Assembly: GCF_025566885.1 (NCBI RefSeq)
Contig: NZ_JAOQJQ010000002.1
Location: 1 to 64,000 of the forward strand
Direction of reading: 5' to 3'
Source: Brotonthovivens ammoniilytica
Lineage (GTDB): Bacteria > Bacillota > Clostridia > Lachnospirales > Lachnospiraceae
Length of the DNA stretch: 64,000 nt
Each line of letters starts with the position of its first letter. The stretch's first letter is position 1. The notes below the pieces were generated by a model that had not been told where the DNA came from, made no database searches, and worked only from the letters and a program-made list of their open reading frames with translations. This document shows, piece by piece, positions 1 through 9,180 of this stretch. The position numbers and the translations under genes were made by a program.

Positions 1-96
<96 letters not shown>

Positions 97-568
97 GTGT
101 TTTAAATTCTGCCTGCACAGATTATTTTCAGGAAAGGGTTCGGAAAGCCTGCTTTCCAGAACTGCTTTATTGAAAATAAGATGTATTGGCATAATGACGT
201 TTCGCGAGGAAACTTCTGTTTCCGAGCTGTCAGTATGCGCAGGCATAATTTCAATCGTTTGTATCCCGTTTCAGAACTAGCTTGGCTAATTCTTTAAAAC
301 GTTTTACTGTTTTAGGTTGCATATTTTTATGCTTTGTTCTTGAATGATCTGCCGCTTGTGCGCCTTACTTGATTCCGCTTTCGCTTCCTCTCGTTTGAGG
401 CAAGCCTCATATACATCCGCGCACCAGTCTGCTGCCAAAAGCAAGCTATTGCAGCATCCTTCTGCCCGGCTGTGCATTCGCACTTCGCTGACAAAAATCT
501 CTTTGAATCTTTCAAGGATATTTCACTGTTCAGTTATCAAGGTTCTTTGTTTCGCTGTTGTTCAGCAA
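97..568 (-). other. 16S rRNA leader region
   Basis: About 470 bases lie between the inferred start of transcription and the mature 16S 5' end, with no convincing gene on either strand. The open frames here lack ribosome binding sites. The segment is best read as the transcribed leader of the rRNA operon, which normally holds antitermination and RNase III processing signals. I did not identify those elements individually. Confidence 0.6.
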
Positions 569-575
569 CTTTTAT

Positions 576-604
576 ATTTTATCATTTATAAAGTGCTTTG
601 TCAA
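576..604 (-). promoter_or_regulatory. rRNA operon promoter, proximal
   Basis: On the minus strand a perfect -35 box TTGACA (604-599) is followed by a 17-base spacer and the -10 box TAAAAT (581-576). This is a near-consensus housekeeping promoter facing the 16S gene. Assignment is by sequence pattern only. Confidence 0.75.
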
Positions 605-670
605 CAACTTTTTTTATTTTCTTTTTGACTTTTTTCCGCATCTATTTTGTTTCCAAAAGTCAGCTTGCAT

Positions 671-699
671 ATACTACCATATTCATTTTTAATATGCAA
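671..699 (-). promoter_or_regulatory. rRNA operon promoter, distal candidate
   Basis: On the minus strand TTGCAT (699-694), a 17-base spacer and TAGTAT (676-671) form a second, weaker promoter about 95 bases upstream of the proximal one. Tandem promoters are common in Firmicutes rRNA operons. It lies downstream of the tRNA-Ser gene on the same strand. Confidence 0.5.
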
Positions 700-756
700 G
701 AACTTTTTTCACATTTTAGCGAAAAAAAAGAACAATACTTTTTCAGAAAATGAAAG

Positions 757-844
757 CGGAGAAAGAGGGATTTGAACCCTCGCGCCGCGCGAACGACCTA
801 CACCCTTAGCAGGGGCGCCTCTTCAGCCTCTTGAGTATTTCTCC
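757..844 (-). tRNA. tRNA-Ser (anticodon GCU)
   Basis: On the minus strand the segment starts GGAGAAATACTCAAGAGGC and ends with the matching acceptor strand TTTCTCC plus discriminator G. The anticodon loop is CTGCTAA (anticodon GCU), and a long variable arm rich in GC (GCGCGGCGC region) gives 88 bases, the type II tRNA form expected for serine. CCA is not encoded: the bases after G757 are CTTTCA. It lies upstream of the 16S promoters on the same strand. Confidence 0.95.
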
Positions 845-1011
845 ATAATAATTTTCTTTATAATATTGTCTTTTGCGTGTTGACGCCTAATTATCATATC
901 TGAATAACCAGTATTTGTCAATTAGTTTTTTTATTTTTTTCAACTTTTTGAATTTATATTATATAAATGCATACATACATTAAAATTGAAACCAAAACTT
1001 AGTTAATACAT

Positions 1012-1045
1012 AGTACTTACCGGATCAGTTTTTCCGGTAAGTACT
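1012..1045 (-). terminator. Hairpin terminator after the small membrane protein gene
   Basis: A perfect 13-base inverted repeat (AGTACTTACCGGA at 1012-1024, TCCGGTAAGTACT at 1033-1045) follows the stop codon of the leftward gene ending at 1057. There is no good T-run on the minus strand, so it may be a weak terminator or an RNA-stabilising hairpin. Confidence 0.5.
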
Positions 1046-1056
1046 GTTAAATTATT

Positions 1057-1293
1057 TTATATTCTCCTTTTTTGGGCTAATACCAAAAATCGAATAGCTA
1101 TTACAGCCAAAATACATGCCAATATATAACAACATGTTAATTCAAAAAGAACATTTGAATCAGATAGAGACATAATTTTAAATTTCCATATTAATAAAGA
1201 TGGAAATCCTGCTAATATAATAGATGCTGCCAAAATTATAATTGATTGATATACGGCGATCAATTTACATTTATTACTATTTTTATTGTTCAT
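1057..1293 (-). CDS. Small membrane protein of unknown function
   Basis: This 78-residue protein has two clear hydrophobic segments, about residues 12-36 and 50-70, separated by a short polar loop and ended by a basic RRI tail. That predicts a two-pass membrane protein with both ends probably cytoplasmic. A GAGGAAA ribosome binding site precedes the ATG. It is very AT-rich, like the adjacent YczE-like gene. The two lie 66 bases apart on the same strand and may form one transcript ending in the hairpin at 1012-1045. I do not recognise a family; the short length makes it the least certain of the chromosomal genes here. Confidence 0.6.
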   Translation of the reverse strand: MNNKNSNKCKLIAVYQSIIILAASIILAGFPSLLIWKFKIMSLSDSNVLFELTCCYILACILAVIAIRFLVLAQKRRI

Positions 1294-1359
1294 TTTAGTT
1301 TCCTCATATTTTTTTTATTTATTCAAGTAATTTGGATTAAATAGAATTTTGAAATTTTT

Positions 1360-2064
1360 TTATTCACCAGCGATTGTAGTTATTAGATGTTCAATGGATT
1401 CTTCTTTATTTTTATTTGAAATCTTATTTCTTTGAGATAGCTTTTCAAATAGTTTGGAATACATCCTAGAAATATAGCCCACTAGTAAAGCTGCAATAAT
1501 GGTTCCAGGACCAACACCTCTTATTTCATGAAAAAGAAATAATGCTAATATTACTGCAATTATACACATACTTAAATCCACACATATTTTGATTAGTCCA
1601 AATTCTTTATTAAGATGAAAGTTAATTGCACGCACTACACCCTCTCCGGGCAGCATAATAACATTAGCCATTACTTCCATAAATACACCAGCTCCAAGAA
1701 TCAAACATCCCAAAATCAAAAATAAAAATTTTAAACCATAATTCTCAGGCTCCATCCAGAACAATATTCGATTCATAGAAAAATCTATGAAATATCCAAA
1801 TAAAATTGAAACTGGTATCTGCAAAAATTGTATATAACCAAACTCTTTTTTTAATAAAATAATTTGAATAACAATTAAAAACAGACTAAAAATAATTGTA
1901 TATTGACCAATAGTAGGCTTAAATCCTAGACTTAATGTATAAGGAATACTTGAAATAGGGGAAGTCCCCAAATCTGCTTTTGTTATAAATGCAACTCCTA
2001 AGGAATTGATAAAGAGTCCAAATAAAAATATCAAATATTTCTTAAACAGTTCTTGTTTTAACAC
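1360..2064 (-). CDS. YczE/YitT-like integral membrane protein
   Basis: This 234-residue protein has about five to six membrane segments and the pattern of the YczE/YyaS/YitT group: an N-terminal helix, then the FITKADLGTSPISSIPY motif (about residues 26-42) and a second conserved loop around VMANVIMLPGEGVVRAI (about residues 130-146). The last 30 residues are charged and cytoplasmic. The start is a GTG at 2064, with AGGAGG seven bases upstream. Members are small transport-like or regulatory membrane proteins of unclear function. It is divergent from a LysR gene with 133 bases between them, the usual layout for a regulator and its target, so it is probably controlled by that regulator. Confidence 0.8.
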   Translation of the reverse strand: MLKQELFKKYLIFLFGLFINSLGVAFITKADLGTSPISSIPYTLSLGFKPTIGQYTIIFSLFLIVIQIILLKKEFGYIQFLQIPVSILFGYFIDFSMNRILFWMEPENYGLKFLFLILGCLILGAGVFMEVMANVIMLPGEGVVRAINFHLNKEFGLIKICVDLSMCIIAVILALFLFHEIRGVGPGTIIAALLVGYISRMYSKLFEKLSQRNKISNKNKEESIEHLITTIAGE

Positions 2065-2197
2065 AATCTATCCTCCTAAATCATAGTCTTATAGACGTCA
2101 TATAAGCTATTACTTATTATAATGTCAATATTCTTTGCTTGCTAATTCAAAAATAAGAGTTTAATATTAGTTTTATCTTATATAAGGAGTTTCAATT

Positions 2198-3079
2198 ATG
2201 ACGATACAACAACTAGAATATTTTATTGCAGTTGCCAGAAGCCTTAATTTTACGAAAACTGCAGAATCCTTTTTTATTTCACAATCAGCAATTACACAAC
2301 AGATTAAAAATTTAGAGAGAGAATTAAAAATAAAGCTTTTTTATAGAAAAAACAGAAATGTTACGTTAACAAACGCAGGAGAACTTTTTCTCAGGGAAGC
2401 TGAATCTATATTGGAAAAGATCAGGGATTCTGTAGAAAAGGTACAGGCTGTACAAAATGGAATTACAGGTAATTTATCAATTGGGTATTTAAAAAGTATG
2501 GAAATGACCAAATTTCCAAAAACAATTCAAAATTTTCATCAAAAATATCCAAGTATACGTCTTACACTTACCAGAGATGATCCTATTCAGCTTTATGATG
2601 ATTTTATAAATGGAAAATATGATATTATTTTTAATATTAATCACAGACTTTTTGATTATTCTAAATATGAACAACAAACCATTGGTACCTATCCTTTTTA
2701 TATTGTTATGCATCCGGATCATCCATTGGCTCATAAAGATCTTATTCTTCAAAAAGATCTGGCTTATGAAAAATTAATTATTCATAATATACAACGACAT
2801 CTAAAGGAAGACTCTGAAATTATTCCGGAAGAATTTAAACAATATGACTTTAGTAATAATATTATAAAAAAAGAAAATGATATTGAATCTATCTTAATTA
2901 TGGTTGCTGCCGGTATTGGCATCTCAATTTTACCAGAATATAATGTCCGGTCTCCTCAGATAAATCTAAATTTGACTTATATTCCTCTGGATACCCAAGG
3001 GTATCAGGAAACTATAAGTGTAATAACAAAAAATTCAGAAATAAATCCATTAATATCTCTTTTTAAAAATGAAGTATAA
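2198..3079 (+). CDS. LysR-family transcriptional regulator
   Basis: The 293-residue length is typical of the family. Residues 1-60 form the LysR winged helix-turn-helix, with the hallmark start MTIQQLEYFIAVA, the recognition segment SFFISQSAITQQIKNLE and the wing TLTNAGELFL. From about residue 88 to the end is the periplasmic-binding-like effector domain. A TAAGGAG ribosome binding site lies before the ATG. The gene is transcribed away from the YczE-like gene and ends at a strong bidirectional terminator. The effector ligand cannot be told from sequence. LysR proteins usually bind T-N11-A sites in the divergent promoter region, here 2065-2197. Confidence 0.92.
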   Translation: MTIQQLEYFIAVARSLNFTKTAESFFISQSAITQQIKNLERELKIKLFYRKNRNVTLTNAGELFLREAESILEKIRDSVEKVQAVQNGITGNLSIGYLKSMEMTKFPKTIQNFHQKYPSIRLTLTRDDPIQLYDDFINGKYDIIFNINHRLFDYSKYEQQTIGTYPFYIVMHPDHPLAHKDLILQKDLAYEKLIIHNIQRHLKEDSEIIPEEFKQYDFSNNIIKKENDIESILIMVAAGIGISILPEYNVRSPQINLNLTYIPLDTQGYQETISVITKNSEINPLISLFKNEV

Positions 3080-3102
3080 ACTATAAGTGTAATACATATA
3101 GC

Positions 3103-3157
3103 AAGGCAAATAAAAGGATTCAGAAGCTTATCCTTTCTGAATCCTTTTATTTGCCTT
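3103..3157. terminator. Bidirectional terminator between lysR and fumarase genes
   Basis: A perfect 23-base inverted repeat (3103-3125 and 3135-3157) with a nine-base loop sits between the convergent LysR gene and the fumarase operon. The AT-rich outer arms provide T-rich sequence on both strands, so it can end transcription from either side. Confidence 0.85.
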
Positions 3158-3167
3158 ATAACTAATA

Positions 3168-3719
3168 TTATATTCTACAATACTCTTTCATCGCCGTCTC
3201 ATAAAGATTATTTCCATCTTTATCAATAACAACGATAACAGGAAAATCTTTTACTTCTATTTTACGGATTGCCTCGGCTCCAAGATCATCATAGCAAACT
3301 ACCTCTGAATTGGTAATACATTTAGATAATAATGCACCGGCTCCGCCCACAGCTGCAAAATAAACTGCCTGATTACGAATAATAGCATCTATTACTTCCT
3401 TGGTTCTTTTACCTTTTCCTATCATTGCCTTTTCACCAAGATCTAACAATCTTGGAGCATATTTATCCATTCTGCTTGCAGTAGTGGGGCCTGCTGAACC
3501 AATGGGACGTCCTTCTCTTGCAGGAGATGGGCCCATATAATAAATAGTGGAATTTTTGATATCAATGGGAAGTTCTTTTCCTTCATCCAATGCTTCAATC
3601 ATTCTTTTATGAGCTGCATCTCTTGCCACATAAATTGTTCCTGTTATATATACATAATCACCAGATTTTAAATCTTTTGTAATTTCACTTGTAATTGGTG
3701 TCGTAATATGCTTATCCAT
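3168..3719 (-). CDS. fumB: Fumarate hydratase, beta subunit (class I, iron-sulfur)
   Basis: This 183-residue protein matches the C-terminal (beta) half of class I fumarases and the tartrate dehydratase beta subunit. Hallmarks are YVYITGTIYVARDAAHKRM near residue 23, the GPTTASRMD segment near residue 78 and KGKRTK near residue 102. With the alpha subunit it converts fumarate and malate using an oxygen-sensitive 4Fe-4S cluster, here presumably in the reductive branch of central metabolism of an anaerobe. An AGAAAGGAAA ribosome binding site precedes the ATG. The alpha subunit gene lies 56 bases upstream in the same operon. A tartrate dehydratase cannot be fully excluded, but the stand-alone pair is the usual fumarase arrangement in Clostridia. 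Confidence 0.9.
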   Translation of the reverse strand: MDKHITTPITSEITKDLKSGDYVYITGTIYVARDAAHKRMIEALDEGKELPIDIKNSTIYYMGPSPAREGRPIGSAGPTTASRMDKYAPRLLDLGEKAMIGKGKRTKEVIDAIIRNQAVYFAAVGGAGALLSKCITNSEVVCYDDLGAEAIRKIEVKDFPVIVVIDKDGNNLYETAMKEYCRI

Positions 3720-3775
3720 ATGGTTTTCCTTTCTGTATCGGATAACTTTTGTATTATAGCTTCTTCCTAAAAATC

Positions 3776-4621
3776 TTATATTACTCTGACTGCATGCCGG
3801 TTCACATGACAGCAGATATTAATTGCTACAGGCAGTCCTGCTATATGTGTTGGATATGTATTAATATTGACTGCTAAAGCTGTTGTAGTTCCTCCTAAAC
3901 CACCAGGGCCAATTCCAAGCTTATTTATCGTTTCCAACATTTCTTTTTCAAGATCACAGACATATGGAATTTCTGAATGCTGATCTACATTTCTCGTCAG
4001 AGCCTTTTTTGCAAGAAGCGCACATTTTTCAAATGTTCCGCCAATTCCAACTCCCACAACCATGGGCGGACATGCGTTTGGTCCTGCATCTTTTACTGCA
4101 GTTATAATCGCATTTTTAACTCCTTCTATTCCGTCAGCTGGCTTTAACATAAATACACGGCTCATATTTTCACTTCCAAATCCTTTGGGAGCCAGTGTTA
4201 TTTTTATCTGATCACCAGAAACAATCTCTGTATGGATAACTGCCGGTGTATTATCTTTCGTATTTTCTCGAATCAATGGATCCTTCACAACTGACTTTCT
4301 TAAATATCCTTCTGTATACCCTCTGCGGACACCTTCATTTACAGCATCATTAAGATTTCCCCCTGTAATATGAACATCCTGTCCCACTTCAAGAAAAATA
4401 ACAGCCATCCCTGTATCCTGACAAATAGGAATCATTTCTTCGTCTGCAATTTTTAAATTTTCCTGCAGCTGAACCAATATTTTTTTTCCAAGCTCTGACT
4501 CTTCTGTATTGACCGCCGTCTTCATTGCCTGATCCATATCCGAAGACAGATAATGATTGGCCTGAATACACATTTCTTTTAAATTTTCTATAATCGTATC
4601 TACATGAACTTCTCTGATCAC
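3776..4621 (-). CDS. fumA: Fumarate hydratase, alpha subunit (class I, iron-sulfur)
   Basis: This subunit carries the catalytic 4Fe-4S cluster of class I fumarase. Recognisable segments are ICQDTGMAVIFLEVGQDVHI, AVNEGVRRGY, APKGFGSENMS, ACPPMVVGVGIGG and GPGGLGGTTTALAV. The conserved cysteines in ICQDTG, NACPP and CDLEK are candidate cluster ligands. I place the start at GTG 4621, with AGAAAGG nine bases upstream, giving 281 residues, the usual family size. The frame stays open to an ATG at 4657, but that longer form has no ribosome binding site and adds a basic segment absent from the family. Confidence 0.9.
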   Translation of the reverse strand: MIREVHVDTIIENLKEMCIQANHYLSSDMDQAMKTAVNTEESELGKKILVQLQENLKIADEEMIPICQDTGMAVIFLEVGQDVHITGGNLNDAVNEGVRRGYTEGYLRKSVVKDPLIRENTKDNTPAVIHTEIVSGDQIKITLAPKGFGSENMSRVFMLKPADGIEGVKNAIITAVKDAGPNACPPMVVGVGIGGTFEKCALLAKKALTRNVDQHSEIPYVCDLEKEMLETINKLGIGPGGLGGTTTALAVNINTYPTHIAGLPVAINICCHVNRHAVRVI

Positions 4622-4665
4622 TTTTATTTTCCTTTCTGTTCTCTGAATATATATCACCAGCTTTA

Positions 4666-4702
4666 TAAAAAGAAGAAAAGGCTGCAGAAAAATTCTACAG
4701 CC
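4666..4702 (-). terminator. Terminator after gyrA
   Basis: On the minus strand, GGCTGTAGAA (4702-4693) pairs with TTCTGCAGCC (4689-4680) and is followed by TTTTCTTCTTTTT. This is a standard intrinsic terminator just after the gyrA stop codon, and it separates the gyr block from the fumarase genes. Confidence 0.85.
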
Positions 4703-4708
4703 ATGTAC

Positions 4709-7222
4709 TTATTCTTCGTTTCCTGAAATCCCTTCCTCATCCTGAATTTCTTCTATATCTTCTTCCGATTCCATGAGAGACTGGTCTTCACGAACTTTAG
4801 CGATACTTGCAACTGTAATATCATCATCCATATCAATTAGTTTTACACCGGATGTTACTCTTCCTAATTTAGAAATATCATCAACTTTCATACGTATGAT
4901 AATGCCGCCAATGGTTATAATCATAATCTCATTTTCATCATTCACAGCCTTCATTCCGATGATATTACCAGTTTTTTCAGTAATCTTATAACATTTTACA
5001 CCTTTACCGCCTCTGTTCTGGCTTGTAAACTCCTCCATAAGTGTCCGTTTTCCAAGACCTTTTTCAGAAACAATCAACAACGCATCACCCTGGCTGTCCA
5101 GCTGCATTCCGATTACTTCATCACCATCTGACAGATTCATACCAATAACGCCCATAGAAGTTCTTCCGGTGCTCCTTACATCAGACTCATGGAAGCGGAT
5201 ACACTGTCCGTATTTTGTCACAAGGAAAATATCTCTGTCATTATCAGTGATCTTTACTTCTATCAACTGATCATCTTCTCTCAGAGTAATTGCAGCAAGC
5301 CCTGTCTTTCTTACGTTTGCATAATCCCTGATAGGAGTTTTTTTGACAATTCCATTCTGGGTAGCCATAAACAGATATTTACCCTCATCATATTCTTTTA
5401 GGGGAATCACTGCTGTAATCTTCTCACCTGGCGCCAGCTGAAGCAGATTTATAATAGCTGTTCCCCGGGCAGTACGGCTTGCTTCCGGTATCTCGTAAGC
5501 TTTCATACGATATACTTTTCCGGTATTTGTAAAGAACATCAGATAATGATGAGAAGTTGTCATAAACAACTCTTCAATATAATCATCATCAATAGTTTCC
5601 ATACCTTTGATTCCTTTACCGCCACGGTGCTGAGCGCGGAAGTTATCAGAGCTCATGCGTTTAATATATCCAAGCTTTGTCATAGTAATGACAGTATTAG
5701 TAACCGGAATCAGATCTTCCATGGAAATGTCATATTCGTCAAAACCAATAGAACTTCTTCTTTCATCGCCGTATTTATCGGAGATTACCATAATCTCTTT
5801 GCGGATAACTCCCAGCAGTAATTTTTCGTCTGCCAAAATAGCTTTCAACTCCGCAATTTTTTCCATTAATTCCTGATATTCTGCCTCAAGTTTTTCTCTT
5901 TCCAGTCCGGTAAGAGCCCGAAGCCTCATATCTACAATTGCCTGTGCCTGAACATCAGTAAGACCAAAACGTTCCGTTAATTTTTCTTTTGCTTCCTGAG
6001 TAGTACGGCTTCCGCGGATAATTGAAATTACTTCATCAATATTATCCAGAGCAATCAGCAGACCCTGTAAAATATGAGCCCGCTCTTCTGCTTTGTTCAA
6101 TTCGTATTTTGTACGTCTTGTTACAACATCTTCCTGATGCTTCAGATAATGCTTCAGCATCTCATGAAGATTTAATACTTTCGGTTCGTTATTTACAAGC
6201 GCCAGCATAATAACTCCAAAAGTATCCTGCAGCTGTGTATGTTTATACAGCTGATTTAAAATAACATTTGGATTTACGTCACGCCGCAGCTCGATGCACA
6301 CACGCATTCCCTGACGGTCTGACTCATCTCTTAAATCTGTAATACCATCAATACGTTTGTCTCTTACCAGCTCCGCAATTTTTTCTATTAACCGTGCCTT
6401 ATTTACCATATACGGAAGTTCAGATACCACAATCCTGTTTTTACCATTCTGCATTGGTTCAATATCTGTAACTGCACGCACTCTGATTTTTCCACGGCCT
6501 GTCCGGTAAGCTTCCTCTATTCCTGAAGTACCAAGGATCATACCTCCCGTTGGAAAATCCGGCCCTTTCACAATCTGAAGAAGCTCATCAATATCTGTAT
6601 CCCTGTCTTCTTCTACCTTATTATCAATAATTTTAACAACCGCACCAATCACTTCTCTTAGATTATGAGGCGGAATATTGGTCGCCATACCTACTGCAAT
6701 ACCGGTGGTGCCATTTACAAGCAGATTCGGATACCTTGAAGGAAGAACAACCGGTTCTTTTTCTGTCTCATCAAAGTTAGGCATAAAGTCAACAGTATTT
6801 TTATTAATATCAGCCAGCATTTCCATGGAAATTTTGCTGAGACGTGCTTCCGTATAACGCATAGCTGCCGCACCGTCACCATCCACAGATCCAAAGTTTC
6901 CGTGACCATCTACCAACGGATATCTTGTGGACCATTCCTGAGCCATGTTAACTAAAGCTCCATAAATAGAGCTGTCACCATGAGGGTGATATTTACCCAT
7001 GGTATCACCAACAATACGGGCGCATTTTCTGTGGGGTTTATCCGGTCCGTTATTCAGTTCTATCATGGAATATAGAACACGGCGCTGCACCGGCTTTAAA
7101 CCATCTCTTACATCCGGCAGAGCACGGGATGCAATAACACTCATGGCGTAATCTATATAAGATGTTTCCATGGTTTTTTTCAGATCGACGTCATGAATCT
7201 GATCAAATATCTTGTCGTCCAT
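4709..7222 (-). CDS. gyrA: DNA gyrase subunit A
   Basis: The 837-residue protein is full length. Gyrase A breaks and rejoins DNA to introduce negative supercoils, acting as an A2B2 complex with GyrB. The start MDDKIFDQIHDVDLKKTMETSYIDYAM, the catalytic tyrosine Y123 in AAMRYTE and the six-bladed C-terminal wrapping domain (about residues 500-810) are present. The GyrA-box-like motif QNRGGKGVK lies near residue 740, which supports gyrase rather than topoisomerase IV. The quinolone-determining segment reads HPHGDSSIYG, with serine at the E. coli S83 position and glycine at the D87 position. The C-terminus is acidic. A GGGAGG site precedes the ATG. It is 15 bases downstream of gyrB. Confidence 0.97.
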   Translation of the reverse strand: MDDKIFDQIHDVDLKKTMETSYIDYAMSVIASRALPDVRDGLKPVQRRVLYSMIELNNGPDKPHRKCARIVGDTMGKYHPHGDSSIYGALVNMAQEWSTRYPLVDGHGNFGSVDGDGAAAMRYTEARLSKISMEMLADINKNTVDFMPNFDETEKEPVVLPSRYPNLLVNGTTGIAVGMATNIPPHNLREVIGAVVKIIDNKVEEDRDTDIDELLQIVKGPDFPTGGMILGTSGIEEAYRTGRGKIRVRAVTDIEPMQNGKNRIVVSELPYMVNKARLIEKIAELVRDKRIDGITDLRDESDRQGMRVCIELRRDVNPNVILNQLYKHTQLQDTFGVIMLALVNNEPKVLNLHEMLKHYLKHQEDVVTRRTKYELNKAEERAHILQGLLIALDNIDEVISIIRGSRTTQEAKEKLTERFGLTDVQAQAIVDMRLRALTGLEREKLEAEYQELMEKIAELKAILADEKLLLGVIRKEIMVISDKYGDERRSSIGFDEYDISMEDLIPVTNTVITMTKLGYIKRMSSDNFRAQHRGGKGIKGMETIDDDYIEELFMTTSHHYLMFFTNTGKVYRMKAYEIPEASRTARGTAIINLLQLAPGEKITAVIPLKEYDEGKYLFMATQNGIVKKTPIRDYANVRKTGLAAITLREDDQLIEVKITDNDRDIFLVTKYGQCIRFHESDVRSTGRTSMGVIGMNLSDGDEVIGMQLDSQGDALLIVSEKGLGKRTLMEEFTSQNRGGKGVKCYKITEKTGNIIGMKAVNDENEIMIITIGGIIIRMKVDDISKLGRVTSGVKLIDMDDDITVASIAKVREDQSLMESEEDIEEIQDEEGISGNEE

Positions 7223-7237
7223 TTCATTACCTCCCGT

Positions 7238-9154
7238 TTACACATCCAGATTCTGTACATATTTTGCATTGGCTTCAATAAAATCTCTCCGGGGTTCAAC
7301 TTTATCCCCCATCAAGGTTGTAAAAGTCAGATCAATTTCTGAAGAAGCTTCTTCATCCATTGTCACTCTGCGCAGAATTCTCTTTTCCGGATCCATAGTT
7401 GTTTCCCAGAGCTGTTCTGCATCCATCTCACCAAGACCTTTATAACGCTGTATTTTATTATTATTATCACGGCCGATTTCAACAAGAATACCATTTAGTT
7501 CCTCGTCACTGTATGCATACCAGACCTTTTTATTCTTTTCAATCTTATATAATGGCGGCTGTGCCAGATACACATATCCCTGTTTAATTAATTCCGGCAT
7601 AAACCTGTATAAAAAGGTCAAAAGCAGCGTACTGATATGAGCTCCGTCTACATCGGCATCTGTCATAATAATAATTTTATGATATCTCAGTTTGGATATA
7701 TCAAAATCTTCATGAATCCCTGTTCCAAATGCGGTAATCATGGCCTTAATTTCTGCATTGCCATAGATCTTATCCAGTCTTGCCTTCTCTACATTTAAAA
7801 TTTTTCCTCTCAGCGGAAGAATCGCCTGAGTAGCACGGCTTCTGGCCGTTTTTGCAGAACCGCCGGCAGAATCACCCTCAACAATGTAAATTTCACAGTT
7901 TCTGGGGTCTTTATCAGAACAATCAGCAAGTTTACCAGGAAGAGATGTTCCTTCCAGAGCAGTTTTTCTTCTTGTAAGATCTCTTGCTTTTCTGGCTGCC
8001 TCCCTTGCCCTCTGAGCAAGCAGTGATTTTTCACAGATTAATTTTGCAATGGCAGGATTTTGTTCCAGAAAATATGTTAACTGTTCACTTACAATACTGT
8101 CCACTGCTCCTCTAGCTTCGCTGTTTCCAAGTTTCTGTTTTGTCTGTCCTTCAAACTGCGGCTCTTCAAGCTTAACACTAATAATCGCTGTGAGTCCCTC
8201 ACGGATATCGTCACCGGAAAGACTTGCCTCATTTTCTTTGATAATTTTATTATTCTTTGCATAAGCATTAAATGTCTTTGTAAGGGCATTTCTAAAACCT
8301 GCCAGGTGAGTTCCTCCTTCAGGAGTCGTAATATTATTTACGAAACTGAATGTAGATTCATTATAAGAATCATTATGCTGAAGCGCTACTTCTACCTGCA
8401 CATTATCTTTACTTCCTTCGCAGTAAATTACTTCCGGATATAATACTTCTCTGCTTTTATTCAGATACTCTACAAATTCTTTAATTCCACCTTCATAGTG
8501 AAACGTCTCACTGAGTTTCGGATCTTCTCTGTCATCTATCAGTGTAATCCGTAATCCCTTTGTGAGGAATGCCATTTCCCTGAGACGCTGGCGAAGCACC
8601 TGATAATCATAAATAGTTTCCTCAAAAATACTCCCATCCGGAGAAAATGTAACTTTCGATCCTGTCTGTCCTTCCGGACATTCTCCTACGACCTTTAATT
8701 CATACATGGTCTTTCCGCGTTCATATCTCTGCTGATAAATTTTTCCGTCTCTGTAAACCTGAACCTCCAGCCAATTGGAAAGGGCATTTACAACAGATGC
8801 CCCCACTCCGTGGAGACCTCCGGATACTTTGTATCCTCCTCCGCCAAATTTTCCTCCGGCGTGAAGTACTGTAAATACAACTTCTACTGCTGGTTTTCCC
8901 GCTTTATGATTAATATCAACAGGTATTCCTCTTCCGTTGTCTGTTACTGTTATAGAATTATCTTTATTAATTACAATTTCAATCTCTGAACAATATCCGG
9001 CCAGCGCTTCATCTACTGCATTATCCACAATTTCATAAACCAGATGATGCAGACCTCTGGATGAAGTGCTTCCAATGTACATACCCGGACGTTTCCGAAC
9101 TGCTTCCAGTCCTTCCAGTATTTGAATTTGATCTCCTCCGTACTCAGTGCTCAT
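7238..9154 (-). CDS. gyrB: DNA gyrase subunit B
   Basis: The 638-residue protein is the ATPase subunit of gyrase. The GHKL ATP-binding domain shows YEIVDNAVDEA (E41 is the likely general base), TDNGRGIPV and GLHGVGASVVNALS. The transducer domain follows, and the TOPRIM domain has EGDSAGGSA near residue 422 and DADVDGAHI near residue 497. The C-terminal signature RYKGLGEMDAEQLWETTMDP is intact. There is no gammaproteobacterial insert, consistent with a Firmicute. Its ATG lies behind GGAGGG. It sits between recF and gyrA in one leftward run, in the conserved origin gene order. Confidence 0.97.
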   Translation of the reverse strand: MSTEYGGDQIQILEGLEAVRKRPGMYIGSTSSRGLHHLVYEIVDNAVDEALAGYCSEIEIVINKDNSITVTDNGRGIPVDINHKAGKPAVEVVFTVLHAGGKFGGGGYKVSGGLHGVGASVVNALSNWLEVQVYRDGKIYQQRYERGKTMYELKVVGECPEGQTGSKVTFSPDGSIFEETIYDYQVLRQRLREMAFLTKGLRITLIDDREDPKLSETFHYEGGIKEFVEYLNKSREVLYPEVIYCEGSKDNVQVEVALQHNDSYNESTFSFVNNITTPEGGTHLAGFRNALTKTFNAYAKNNKIIKENEASLSGDDIREGLTAIISVKLEEPQFEGQTKQKLGNSEARGAVDSIVSEQLTYFLEQNPAIAKLICEKSLLAQRAREAARKARDLTRRKTALEGTSLPGKLADCSDKDPRNCEIYIVEGDSAGGSAKTARSRATQAILPLRGKILNVEKARLDKIYGNAEIKAMITAFGTGIHEDFDISKLRYHKIIIMTDADVDGAHISTLLLTFLYRFMPELIKQGYVYLAQPPLYKIEKNKKVWYAYSDEELNGILVEIGRDNNNKIQRYKGLGEMDAEQLWETTMDPEKRILRRVTMDEEASSEIDLTFTTLMGDKVEPRRDFIEANAKYVQNLDV

Positions 9155-9180
9155 AATACCCTCCTATTCACGGATTATTT

